This document shows positions 27,501-40,104 of a stretch of DNA of 64,000 bases, piece by piece. This stretch comes from Chamaea fasciata (lineage: Eukaryota > Chordata > Aves > Passeriformes > Sylviidae): positions 10,738,945-10,802,944 of the forward strand of contig JARCOQ010000017.1 in NCBI GenBank assembly GCA_029207755.1, read 5' to 3'. Within the stretch, counting starts at the first letter, position 1. Each line of letters begins with the position of its first letter. The translations under genes were made by a program, and so were the position numbers. The notes beneath the pieces are model-generated. The model was not told the DNA's origin. It searched no databases and worked only from the letters and a program-made list of their open reading frames with translations.

Positions 27501-30500
27501 CACGAAGATAAAAGTTCACGTAACAGATAATAGTGCAAATGCTGGGATAACTAAAATAGCTCAACAAAATAACCTAGAGAGAACCTCTCTGTTGTTTCTG
27601 ACTAGTTCTGGGGCGCTGCCCTTCCTAGACACACTAAGAGCTGGAATAAAAGGGCATTTCAGCATTGAAGAGGTCAGGCAGAACATTCAGTTCCCAACTC
27701 ACCTATTTCTGAAGCACGTGAAACAGCGAAGATTTTGCTAAAAGATAAAAATAGTAAACAAAAGGAGCTGTTCCAGTGTACCGGGTTTTCATGGCACAGA
27801 TGCACATATCTAAGAATTACTCACTCAAAATCCACACACCTGCAAGGGACTAGCTGGACCTGGGTCAAATCTTTAAATTAGGCATTTCCCAGCAGAGAAC
27901 AACCACTCAGGAATCTCACCCATTAAAAACAGGGGAGGTGAAAATGCTCTCATGATCCCTTTAATTCCAAGAGGAGAGGGGGGTTCTTCTTGTTTAACAT
28001 GTAACATCAAGACCCAAAAATAAAGTTACTCCATTCTCTCTTGCAGCCAACCACACAGCCTCATTCATCTCTTCTGGTGCCTTATCCAGGCAACACTTTT
28101 AAACACATTTAAACACATCTCTTTACAACTCCTTACCTCCTTTCACACTGCCCTCTCACCATAAGAAGTCTTTTTGAAGTTTCTTGAAGGTGGAACATTC
28201 GGGCAGCTCCCAACACACAGCAGTGCCCAAACACCCTCTTATCCAGCCCTGGGGAAAGTTTTAGTTCATGAGATGGTCAAGGATAGCTGCAGGTTGTGCC
28301 TACACCAACACAACGAGCTTACCTGAGCTTGTTTCAAACAGGAAACGAGAGCATCAAACCCTCCAGGCACAATTTCAGGCATTTCAAGGGGGAGGAGGCA
28401 GGGATTAAACTTCTGTTAACTTAATTCTTGTTCCTATTTGAAATGCCTGTGTCCTGGCAGGGGCCTGTCCTCACCTGCCTCCCTCAGCCAGGTCGATTAG
28501 AGAAAACCAGGAGCACAAATCCCCTGGTCTTCCCTGTGAGAGCTGAATCAAGGCTTGTGCTCTGGGGGTGTTGAGGCAGATGTGCACAGGTGTCACCACG
28601 GGTGCTCAGGTGACCACACTGACCCATTTAAGGCTTGGGCCGTGCCCCAAAGCTCAGGTGGCTTCTGCAGGTGTCCTGGCAGAGCTGCTGTCCCTCCCCA
28701 GCATCACAGGCTCCTTTTTTCCCCTCCATAGAAAATCCACCCAGTTTTCAAATAGCACAGCAAAGCTGCCTCTCCTCTGTGCCTCCCAACAAAGCTGCTT
28801 TGTCTCCTTTGCACTTAACAAGACAAAGAAGATGGTTAACAAGAACTTTTGCAGATATGTTTTATTTTTATTTTTAAGACCTTCGGAAGCCAACTCATCT
28901 GCTCTCATGGGCTTCTTGCTGATACGTCTCACTTTATTAGTGACTTTGGCCTTGAGTGTCTCAGCTGTTTGATCAATACCGCAGGGGGTCAGTGATATTT
29001 TCTCACTTTTAGTGTCTCGCTGCCTTTAACTTTGTCACCTGATGAACAGCACTACCCCTGGAACGCTTATCTCGTATCGATTTTCTCCAGGCTCCTGCTG
29101 CATTTCCAGCTGTCCCACCATTTCCCTCCCTGTCACCACATGCCCATTTAATGTTAACTTATCCCCTTTCTCCTAGGCTTTTCATTCTTACAGGGTCTTT
29201 TGCCTCCTCCCCCCCTGCCTAACAGCAGATTGTCAAAAAAACAATTTCCTTTTTTCACCTGACTCATTGTTATCCTTCAGCCGTTCATTGTTTGTCAGCG
29301 GGTGCCCGTGGCTGGGCTCAGAGAGGGGCTGAGGTGAAGCAGATGTTTGAGATCCCCCAGCCACAGCACCCAGCCTGGGCTGGAGGGCTCAGATTTACCC
29401 CAGAAAGTTTTTCTCCCTCCCCAAGAGAGCTTCTCCTCTCAGCTCCGTGGCTCAGAAAGCAAAACAGAATTATTTTTGCACGGTGAGGTAGAACAGCACT
29501 GTTTGATACCTTCTAAACTATATCAATTTAAAGGCCAAAGCTGGTTTTGGGAACATTGGAAAGCAGAGCCCTCCTTAGGGCAGGGAGTGTTTAATTCCAC
29601 TGTACCTGGCCACAGGAAGGACAAACCTCTCCAGCCATGCCTCTGGAAGCAGGGAACTGTTCTCAAAACTAGCAAGGTTCTGCCTGAAAAGAATCAACTC
29701 ATTCCATTCCCAACATCTGAGAAATTTACCCACGAAGAAGCACTCCTGCAAACAGGCTCATTTCCAGGACTCTGGGCTTTCTGCCATGTGCACTTCACAT
29801 TTAGTGAGGGCAGAATACTGTTCCCATCTTCAGATGAGACCAAGAGAATCATTTCTAGTGAGAGAACCTCAGAAATGTACCTCAGTTCAGAAATGTCTAA
29901 AAGCAAACTAAAGTAACTCATCTAGAATTAAAAATAAATCATAAAATCTTAACCAGTATTCCTGGTTCTACATTCCAACAGAAAAATAAAAAGTAAAATA
30001 AGTTTCGCCTGATACTTGAGATGTGAAAGTTCATTTTATTATGGCAAAAGAAAAAGAAGCAATGATTTACATAGTTCTCTTTTCAGTCACATAGGTGGGA
30101 GTCCATCGGTTTCAGCAGAGCAGATCTAGCAGATTTCCATGTTGTTTCCCTGTTACCAGCTCTGATCTTTAGCCTTTCAAACCCCTGAGCTCAGGGCTGG
30201 AGAGATGATGAAAGACAATTGTTTGCCTTGTCCTACTCTTCATGTATGGCATTGGTTTGAACTGCTCCATTTTTAGGCCAATAGTACAGTAGATCTCAGA
30301 GAAACTATTCCACTACCTGAATTAACATAGGAACCGTCCTCTGCAGTACTTAGCCCAACATTTTCCTGATTTATACCATTTGAAATGTATATTTTCAATG
30401 AACACACCACTCTTTAACAGTTGAGTATCCTACCACAGGTTCAAATGCTGCCAAGGAAACCTGGGGCACTGAGCCACGAGCGGGGTTGGATCATTCCCAC

Positions 30501-31144
30501 ATCCAAGAACTGACCAGAAAGGAGGATTTATCTGTAGCCCACCCAGATGAGCCATCACTGAGGCAGCTGGGGGCTGAGGTGAAGGAGGTGATCACCACGT
30601 GGATGGAGCAGCAGGACTGCCCAGAACATGCAGGAGAGCCAGGGAACAATTTTTACCAGGGAAGGGTTTCCCAGAGGCTTGTTTCCCCGCTGGGACTGTG
30701 GGGAAGGAATCACAGGCACACAGCACAGCAGGACAAGCACAGTCCCAGGGGTGGAAGAAGAGTGCAGTGGTGAGTGCTGCTGCCATCACCTCCCACCACG
30801 CGAGGATGCCCCACAGATCCTGCGTCCCAACTCCCTTCTACAGAAGCCACTCAGTCCCGAAGAAAGTCGCGGACAGGTCTCGCCCTCTCCTTTTCTCCTG
30901 TGGTGGGTGAGAACAGCACCCACACTCAGCACTCCGGGGCAGTTTGTCCCTGTCCTGCCCGTGAGAATCTCTCAATCCCCTGGGGTCTTCCTGTGCCTTC
31001 CCCCGAGCCATCCCAGAGGATGGAGCTGCAAAGGGCCACCTGCAGCTCCCTGCCCAACACTGAGCCCTTCCCTGAGCAGCTTCGCCCCCTGCCATTAGAC
31101 CCTGATTTAACGTCCACGTGCTCTTTCATTCATCCAACAAGTTT
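18541..31144. other. Non-coding stretch
   Basis: No gene recognised. Repeat-free blocks rich in TAAT-type cores lie near 18640-18960, 23910-24370, 26830-26960 and 28830-29100. The (CA)8 run is the only microsatellite of note. Confidence 0.65.
26182..26197. repeat. (CA)8 microsatellite
   Basis: A short CA dinucleotide run, 16 bases. Confidence 0.85.
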
Positions 31145-31380
31145 ATTCCTTTGCCGGGTGCAGCCGGCCGCCGGAGCGCGGCGCTGGGACGGCCCCGGCG
31201 GGATTTATGGTGCCAGCAGGTTTGTTCCTGCGGCAGCTATCCACTGCTGCGGGCTCCCCTCCGCCTGCCTCCCCTCTCCCGGGCAGGAGCGAGGCAGCAG
31301 CTCCTGCACACAGCGAGCCTGCATCGCCCTCCTGCGGCCGGCGCCCGCCGCCCGGAGCCCGCGCATTAATCATAGCAGCG
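31145..31380. promoter_or_regulatory. CpG-rich block in gene desert
   Basis: A GC-rich block dense in CpG (GCCGGCCGCCGGAGCGCGGC at its left, GGCCGGCGCCCGCCGCCCGG at its right) inside AT-rich surroundings. It looks like a small CpG island. No first exon or protein start can be supported beside it. It could be an orphan promoter for a non-coding RNA or the core of a distal enhancer. Confidence 0.6.
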
Positions 31381-31385
31381 GGAGT

Positions 31386-31402
31386 GTAAAATTCAATTTT
31401 AC
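31386..31402. promoter_or_regulatory. 17-bp palindrome next to CpG-rich block
   Basis: GTAAAATTCAATTTTAC is a perfect inverted repeat of two 8-base arms around a single C. It follows GCATTAATCATAG, a homeodomain-type AT core. Such a dyad could bind a dimeric factor; this is inference. Confidence 0.4.
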
Positions 31403-34400
31403 CTCTCCATTCATTCTGAGATGAGTTGAAGGCCGGCCTTGTACATATAAACCACACTTTACTTCATCAGAGCCCCGGTAACAAATGGAGTGTCTTCTTC
31501 GGGGAGTTTAACCATCAAAAAACACCGCGCCATTTAATTCCACGCGTGCCGAGGGTCAGAGAAGGAGCTCTTGGCATCAGCAAATGCTTCAGCCCTCAGC
31601 TGTGCAGTAAACTATGTTTTAGAGATTGTTCCTCAATACGAAATGATCAGTCCATTTATCTGCTAAAGCAGCCTGTCTCTTTGTTCAGTCTCCCAATATT
31701 TTTTCCGCTGACCTGATCCGGACAATAAACCAAAGTCATCTTAAGATATTCACTGTTCAATTTGTTACTTGAGTGCCTCCGGGCCCGGCTGGCCCTGCTG
31801 TCAGCAGCCCAGGCTCCCCAGCCTTCACCATTAACCCCAGTGCCTGTGGCAGGCACCCCTGCCCTGGGTCTGCACCAGCTGTGCCCGGCTCATGGGGCCA
31901 GGCTCCAGCTCCAGCTCCCGGCCTGTCCCAAAGCCCCAGCCAGATGTTCTGCCCAGCATCCCTCTCACACCAAACACACCACAGCACTCGCAGAAGGGTT
32001 CGAGGCTCTCTGTGAAGCTGTTTTTGCACAGCTGCAGCCACAGTCTTTCCCCAGGGTGCTGTGATGCTGGTTCCCTCTGAGGAGGGGGAGCTGATCTGAG
32101 CTCAGGGGGTGCTCAGGTTCTCTCTTTGCACCCTGACGTCTCTCCTGGAGCTGGTGGGTGCCTCCACTTGCTGCTGAAGAGGGCTTGGAAGTCCCACTGT
32201 AGTTTGAGTGAATGCACCTGAGTCAACATGCAGGGCAGGAATCTCTCACTTATCTCCTCCTATGGCTGGAATTTTAACAGTTTTGACACAGTGGGTGCAG
32301 GAACTCACCATCCTGACATTTCTTTGCACACTTACTGGCAAAGGCCAATGCGATGGACTGTGCCCCTCTCCCTCAGAAGGGGCTGTAACTCCTGCACAGG
32401 TAAATCACTGCTGGCCATCAGCACCTCACTGGTGTCTGAGTCCTGGGTTTCCAGTTTTAAAGCTGGCTTACATCTCTCTACATCACTTTATGGGAGGCTT
32501 TTAGGAACTCAGTTCCACCAGAGGTTTCACAGTACCTCAAAGAGCTGAGCTGGCACTGGCACCACCACCTCAAACTCACTTTTCCCTGGCTATCTCAGGT
32601 ATCCCAGTGAGCAAACTGGGTGCCATGCCCTTTATCCTCTGGCATCAGCAGTCCCTTTGCATTGCATGGCAGATCAGACACCCACACAAGGCTGTGGTGC
32701 CCACTGCAGGAGCCAGACACCCCAAAGTCAGCCCTCAGAGCTCCCTGACTCACGCCCAGAGCCCTTTCATGCCTGTAGCTGTAAATAACTAACACAAGTT
32801 TACACTACAGTGAGGAAGGATTTAATCCTTAAAGCTGTTAAAAGAGCTTCCAAACCACAGAACCATCCTGGCTGCACAGACAGGACACTGCCTGGAAAAG
32901 CTGCTTCTCCTAATCATTAATTTTGGTTCACTTGCCATTCTTCGTGATGTGTTTGCCCCGTGTTGCTCCATGAGGAGCTCCACATCATCTGTTCAGCAAG
33001 ATTTTAACAGCAGCCTGCTGACTGCAGCTTTCTCAGTGCGTCCCACCTGGACTGTGCCACACCAACCCTTCAGCCAAAACAACACCGGCCTGCAGAAGGA
33101 AATGAGAGATGCTGGAAGTCTCTAGAAGGGCATTTTCATTTCAACTGCAAAGCCTCAGTGAGTTGGACTGTTGGGGGTGTGTGTGCACAGCTTGGAGAGA
33201 CACCTCAACAGCTGGGCAGTGGCAGACAGTGCCGTAATCTTAATTTGTGGGTTTTTTTCACTGAAAACTTACACTAAAATATTTTTGATCTTTTTTCCCA
33301 AGGAGGATTCTAACCCTTTATCCATGTTTTGAAGTTTCACCCTGCTTCTTTCACAGTTTTTTGAACACAAAGAAAGGGGAAGCAAGCTTCCTTTGCAGAT
33401 CTGCATCTTTCTGCAGTGGAAAAGCACAGCGAGGAGAGGGATGTGGCAAAATACTTTCTGCCACTCAGCCAGAGAGAGTGAAGTGAGGGAAAAAGTGCAA
33501 CTGAAATCAGGCACAGCATTTAAAGATCAGTCAGCACTGAGAAATATCAGATGTCAGCAATCTGCTCCCTCCAGTTTTAGAAAGAAGAGTTTTCTCTCAA
33601 ACCGTCTCAGCCAGTTTTGGCGACAAGATTCCAAACACAAAAACCCACTTGCCAAAACCATTTTTGCCTTCCAGAAAGCATCGTGTTTGTGGGTGTCAAT
33701 AAATCTGACAGACACTGCAGGCTCCTACTGCTGTAGGAGATAAAATTTCACCCGTATTTACACTTCAGTAAAATGAACTACAAGTGGATTTACCCAGAGA
33801 GAGACAAAGTCAACAACAAAATTCACATGTTCCAGTCCCTTGTTTCCAACCAAAAATCATTCCAGAATAAAATTCTGGAGGGAGGAGGTGAATATTCAGT
33901 GTTTATCTACTAACTTTGGTAAAAATACACAGAGCAGCCTGCTCCAAAGTGGTCAATAGTGCCTCTGGAGTCCTTGCAGGTGTTTTTCCCTGGAGAACCC
34001 ACCTCGGGAAGAGCTGTGGTGGTGACAGGCACTGTGCCTGCCTCTGTGGCTGTGCCCTGAGCAAAGCTCTGTCAGGCTCAGCTCCACTCTCCTCTCACTG
34101 CACCTGATGCAGGAATTCTGGCAAACCTAAAACTCCTGTCTTGCCAGAAGTTATTGCTTGCTTAGGTACAAGGGCTCCTGGGAAGTTTCCAAACCCTAAT
34201 GGGAACTTCACTCAAATGACTGAGTAGCGGGTTCCCACATATTTCAGCCTCCCCAGACCCTGAGATTTCCTTCTACAATACATCTTCCCTCTGTATTCCA
34301 CTCCTCACACTCACAGGACAACCCTTGAATAGACTCAAGGGGACTTTGTGACAAAGGGACAAGAGTTCGGAGGTGTCTGGGAAAAGCTTTTGGATGGAGA

Positions 34401-34612
34401 GCAGCAGGAGGACATTGAGCAGATCCAGAGCAGCAGCTGCTCTTACCAACGTGTACCGACCCCTGCTGCCTTCATTCCCTGTTTAATGATGAGTGCTTCC
34501 CACTTGGATCTCCTCACTCGTCTTCACAAGCCTTCCTTGTGCTGCAGCACATCCTCGGGGGGCCTCCAAACGGGGCTGAACTTGAAGGGTGCAATGATGA
34601 ATCCCACCAAGG
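31403..34612. other. Non-coding stretch between CpG block and minisatellite
   Basis: No gene recognised. The first 360 bases after the palindrome are AT-rich, free of repeats and may be conserved. The rest is unremarkable unique sequence up to the minisatellite edge. Confidence 0.65.
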
Positions 34613-36099
34613 GCACAAACACTCACAGAGCAACCTGCACAGGGTGGGTTACACACTGCACAAACACCCACAGAGTAACCTGCACAGAGTGGGTTACACA
34701 CTGCACAAACACCCACAGAGTAACCTGCACAGAGTGGGTCACACACTGCACAAACACCCACAGAGTAACCTGCACAGAGTGGGTTACACACTGCACAAAC
34801 ACCCACAGAGTAACCTGCACAGAGTGGGTCACACACTGCACAAACACCCACAGAGTAACCTGCACAGAGTGGGTTACACACTGCACAAACACCCACAGAG
34901 TAACCTGCACAGGGTGGGTTACACACTGCACAAACACCCACAGAGTAACCTGCACAGGGTGGGTTACACACTGCACAAACACCCACAGAGTAACCTGCAC
35001 AGGGTGGGTTACACACTGCACAAACACCCACAGAGTAACCTGCACAGAGTGGGTCACACACTGCACAAACACCCACAGAGTAACCTGCACAGAGTGGGTC
35101 ACACACTGCACAAACACCCACAGAGTAACCTGCACAGAGTGGGTTACACACTGCACAAACACCCACAGAGTAACCTGCACAGAGTGGGTCACACACTGCA
35201 CAAACACCCACAGAGTAACCTGCACGGAGTGGGTTACACACTGCACAAACACCCACAGAGTAACCTGCACAGAGTGGGTCACACACTGCACAAACACCCA
35301 CAGAGTAACCTGCACAGGGTGGGTTACACACTGCACAAATACCCACAGAGTAACCTGCACAGAGTGGGTTACACACTGCACAAACACCCACAGAGTAACC
35401 TGCGCAGGGTGGGTTACACACTGCACAAACACCTACAGAGTAACCTGCACAGAGTGGGTTACACACTGCACAAACACCCACAGAGTAACCTGCACAGAGT
35501 GGGTCACACACTGCACAAACACCCACAGAGTAACCTGCACAGGGTGGGTTACACACTGCACAAATACCCACAGAGTAACCTGCACAGGGTGGGTCACACA
35601 CTGCACAAACACCCACAGAGTAACCTGCACAGGGTGGGTTACACACTGCACAAATACCCACAGAGTAACCTGCACAGGGTGGGTTACACACTGCACAAAC
35701 ACCCACAGAGTAACCTGCGCAGGGTGGGTTACACACTGCACAAATACCCACAGAGTAACCTGCACAGGGTGGGTTACACACTGCACAAACACCCACAGAG
35801 TAACCTGCACAGAGTGGGTTACACACTGCACAAACACCCACAGAGTAACCTGCACAGAGTGGGTTACACACTGCACAAACACCCACAGAGTAACCTGCAC
35901 AGGGTGGGTTACACACTGCACAAACACCCACAGAGTAACCTGCACAGAGTGGGTCACACACTGCACAAACACCCACAGAGTAACCTGCACAGAGTGGGTT
36001 ACACACTGCACAAACACCTACAGAGTAACCTGCACAGAGTGGGTTACACACTGCACAAATACCCACAGAGTAACCTGCACAGAGTGGGTTACACACTGC
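34613..36099. repeat. 45-bp minisatellite, 33 tandem units
   Basis: A head-to-tail array of exactly 45-bp units with no spacer and no length change; the string TGCACAGRGTGGGTY recurs every 45 bases from 34636 to 36076, 33 times. The consensus unit has 16 A, 14 C, 9 G and 6 T and no CpG. Differences between units are almost all transitions at a few sites: A/G in AGRGTG, T/C in GGGTY, AAAC to AAAT, CCC to CCT, and rare GCAC to GCGC or ACAG to ACGG. Each unit carries GGTTAC and, 22 bases later, its inverse GTAACC. As 45 is divisible by three, four of six frames are largely open, giving apparent ORFs up to 600 codons on both strands. Low divergence suggests recent expansion or homogenisation by unequal exchange. 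The flanks are unique sequence. Confidence 0.97.
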
Positions 36100-37986
36100 T
36101 CACCTGCTGCAAATCCTGCCCACAAAATGACACCAGTGGGGACATTCTGAGCAGGGCTTTGTGAGGTTTGAATGAGGCCCTTTGCCATTTCTGGAATTCA
36201 CTTAAAATTAGCCTTTTCCATATATATTTTGGGGACAGGATGAGAAAGAGAGCATAACATGAGTCTTGACAGCTGCTTGGAAAATCAGTGCCAGGGGATG
36301 TGGACACTTTACAAGCATCACCATGTGGGGACCCTTGGCCAGACCAAGGGACAGTGACAGCCTGGTGATCTCAGCACAGCAAGCAGATGTGCCCTGCTGC
36401 CAATGAGAAGCACACACACGCACCACCAGAACTGTCCCCTTCTCCCCATGGTGACCCCTGCAAGGCAGATCAGGTGTCCAAACCCTGCACTGACTCCCTG
36501 CCATGTTGGTGCTCAGGCAGGCAGAGCTCTGAGGGCAGGGTTTGTGACAGAGCCAGGAGTGATCTCCTCTGGAAATGCTCCAGTGCAGCAGGTCCTGCAC
36601 ACAGCTGCAGGAGGAATCACCTTCTGCTTCTCTCATTAAATCAAGAGGCTTAAAGGCTTCTCTGATCAATCCCTCACCACTGTAGCATGCTGCTCTCCCA
36701 CCTGTGTGGTGCCAAGGGTTAAATCAGCAGCAGCTCTAATTTCCAAAAAGACAGATTTTGAGTGAGACAAGACTTGTTCAACGCTGCTACAGTTCTGACA
36801 CAGCCCCCCTCCTTGTGCTGGGCTGCCCAGCACCCCCAGGGAGCTGCAAAGAGCCTTCCTGGTGTCCTGGCTGCTCTGACAGCTCCTAATGGCCATCACT
36901 ATTTCACAGTGTCCCAGGCTGTATTTACATCCAGAGCTGCCTCTGTGATGGATGCCTCCCTCCAGCACTGCCCCAGCCTGTGCCAGCACAGCAGCAGGGC
37001 CAGGCAGATCCTGCTCCCTGGGCAGAACTGAACATGATCCTGGTTCTTCCAGGTCCCAACACTTCCCAGAGTCCCTTCCCTGCCCTGGCCGCAGCAGGAT
37101 CTTTGCACAGCTCATGAGACCCTGGTATCTCCCCAGACACCAAAGGGAGAAGCAGCAGGTGTTCCATAAAACCTGAAAGATGTTTCCCTGTCTGATGGGA
37201 TCCTCTCTCTGCCAACAGGCACCTGCAATAAACAATCTATTTCTTGGCTGAAGGGAACCAAGAAGCTGCTGCGATGTGTTGCTCTCTGTCCTGTTCTCTC
37301 CTATAAGTTTTGACTTTTCCAAGCAAAGCAGTAGAGGATGGAAAGTCTGCCAGGATCTGGTGGGTGATCCCTGCTCAGGTGGGAGACCTTGAAGGGAGCC
37401 TTGCAGGCAGAGGCTGCACACACAGAGCAGGACTCAGTGCAGGGACACTCATCCACTTCCAGGCATCTGTGAGAGGATGTCAGAAACAGCCCAAGGACAG
37501 GAAACATCCTCCTCTGACTGCTTCTACCTCAGCTTTTCTCCCCTTCTGCCTCTTTCTGCAGGACCCAGCCTGGGCGGAGAGCACAGGGAGCAACCTTGGA
37601 CCTGGGAAAGCAAGGAAGCAGCAAGGGTGGGATGTGCAGCTGCAGCCATCCCCTGATCCCACACATCACCAGGGATTTCCTTGAGTGGTGCTCCTGATGC
37701 TCTGTGCACTCCAGGAACTGTAAGGGAGAGTTCAAATAAATCTGAAAGACAAGTTAAATGCATTTAGTTATTTTAAATTCTAACTATTGTTCTAGAAAGG
37801 AGAAAAGAGGGAATTTTTTTTATGGGCAAATTTTGACTGTTCGTAATTGGCAACACAACCCCAGCATCTCACAGCCTTGTACATCCACAGCCCTGAAAAA
37901 GCAATTTTGGAATGGAGCAGGAAAATGTTCCTGCATCCTCTGAGACAAATCACATCTGCCATGCTGACACAAACAGAACAGAGGGA

Positions 37987-38070
37987 TTTTTTTCTTCTTC
38001 TTCTTCTTCTTTTTTTTTTTTTTTTTTTTTTTTTTTTCTTTTGGTTTGGGGTTTTGGGGTTTTTTTTTCA
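37987..38070 (+). repeat. (TTC)n and poly-T tract with G-rich end
   Basis: Seven T, then TTC units, then about 28 T, then TTTTGGTTTGGGGTTTTGGGG and another T run. The plus strand is homopyrimidine for over 50 bases and could form a triplex. Two TTTTGGGG-like units are too few to be telomeric. Confidence 0.85.
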
Positions 38071-40104
38071 CTAAACTGTTAATTTTGTTTATTGCAATAG
38101 TGGCTAGAAGCCAACACAGCTCAAAGATTCCTTTGTAGTCAATGTGAAGTGTGGACAAACTGCCATTTCTTATGACTCAGGGTGTAAGTGAAAGAACCAC
38201 TACAGAATATCCTGGTTGGGAATTTTGGGGATTTTTCAGGGCATTTTGTTTGTTTGATTTAAACCAGCAGGACATTCAGCCCTTTTCACTAATCTCTGCA
38301 CCTCAAGTACTGCCTTTACCCCACAGCCACCGACAGCTTTTTCCTTTACCCTTTCTCATCTCACTTACCATTAAACTAATTAAATGATAAAACTGAAGAA
38401 TAAGGGAAACTTTAGAAGAATTGGGCCATCAGTTTTTCCCCAAGATACTTCTTGAAACCGGTGCCTGCCATCTACTGGCACTTTTCTCAAAATGCAACCA
38501 GTTTTAAGCCAAAAACTGGATATAAGAACAGTTTTTCCACAAGTTACTTACGTTCATCTTGTAACTTGTTTATTCCAAGCCCCAGGAGAGTCACTTACTC
38601 TAAATACCGAGTTGTGGTGTTGCCTTTTTTTGCCAATTGTTGATTGTATTATCACTTAATAAACATTATGAAATTAGAGTAATAAACCTGTTTCCAAGCT
38701 GCTTTCAGTAAAATTGCCTGAGCCCAGTGATAATTACCAGAATCCTGGGGTGAGCACAGTTATCCATGACACTGATGCTCCCAAAAGAAGGGATTTTGAA
38801 AGGCTCTCTGCATCCCTGCTCTCTTCTCTACCTCCTTCCCTACAACCAAGGCTTCCAACTTTTAATTACTTGTCTCTTTCTTCAGATTAACCAGAAAGGG
38901 TTGTGACTGTTTTCCCATTACTTTATCAGATTGACTTTTAATCCATAAGATGGGAAATGTATTTCAATTAATATTTTCTTGGCTGAATCTTTATTCCAGT
39001 TTAACTTTGTTTTCTTCTAGAGCTGACAATACTGAAGTCCTGAGTAGAAACACTGACAGCACTTTCTGAGGGGCTTGAGGAGTGCACCTTTTTTTACCCC
39101 AGTCATCTGTGATGTCAATGGGTAGTAAATTTACCTTTGAAAACATCTGTCTCTTTGCCAGCAGTGGAATGACTTCTATCCCAAGCACTATTTTGATTCA
39201 ACAGGCTGATATTTTAACCTCCTTCTCTAAAAGCCAGGTTTCAAATCCTTAAATGTTTCTGCAGCTCCTGACAACCATCTTCAAACGACTCCAACCTCCC
39301 CCACAAGAGCCTCTTAATGCAGCCAAGAGCCACCACCAAGGCAGTGAGCCACCTCCTTACACAAAGCTATTTAAAGCAGAATGCTCTCTACTAATCTAGC
39401 AGGGAGATGGAGGCCAAAGCTCTACAAAATAAAGAGGTTTTCAAGGTTTCTTCAAGTTTTTTGTCTTCCAACACCTTCCAAGGATCCTCACCCCTGATGT
39501 TTTCTAAGACTGACCTTAGTCTGCATCTTAATAACAATTATTCTTAGCCTGCATCTCTAGTGTAAGGTCAATGGTTTGTAAAACTGCTAAAAAAACAAGT
39601 CTCAATTTCTCTTTTTTTTTGTTTATAAAGACCAACTGCACTCATTCTTACACAACTATGATGGTTTGCAGCCTGTGACAAAGCTTGCACATCCCTGGGT
39701 TCTGACCTCAGTGGGAATCACAACCATTCTTAGAAGAAATTTTTCAGCTGTGCAGCCAGGTAAAAGAACATCTGGACAAGACAGGTCTCCAAAGCCACCC
39801 AAAATTCTCAGAGCTGGCAGCTCAGCCCACTGCCACCCACTGTCAGCTCAGCCCAACACACTCACCCAGCACCCTGGGAAACCACCCAGAAATCATATCC
39901 TTAATCACAATTTAAATAAATTCTGCCTTGCTCAGGCTGAAGTGATGCATTCCCAAGCTTCCTCAATTCAACAGTTTTATTTTTCTTAAGAATACTTCCA
40001 GAGGACAGAGAAACACAGACAATTGACAACTCTTCACATTCAGTTCTTTCTCCGATCCTTTAAGAGAAAAAAACCTGCAAATTGAATCTTTTCAGTGAGT
40101 TCCA

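Noticed and set aside
30774..31424. 216-codon ORF over the CpG-rich block
   Set aside because: It is open mainly because GC-rich DNA has few stop codons; composition is biased and no domain is seen. Overlapping ORFs exist on both strands.
34613..36099. CRISPR-like array
   Set aside because: The units are contiguous 45-mers with no unique spacers, no cas genes are present, and the genome is a bird. It is a minisatellite.
34348..36150. 600-codon ORF as a cysteine-rich repeat protein gene
   Set aside because: The other plus frame and the minus frames are equally open because the unit is 45 bp. Unit variants show no sign of preferring silent changes in one frame, and no promoter, splice structure or known domain supports it.
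38041..38061. Internal telomere-like repeat
   Set aside because: Only two TTTTGGGG-like units, not the vertebrate TTAGGG, so it is simple sequence.
37820..38158. ORF with a poly-lysine stretch
   Set aside because: The lysines are the reverse translation of the T/TTC tract; it is a simple-sequence artefact.
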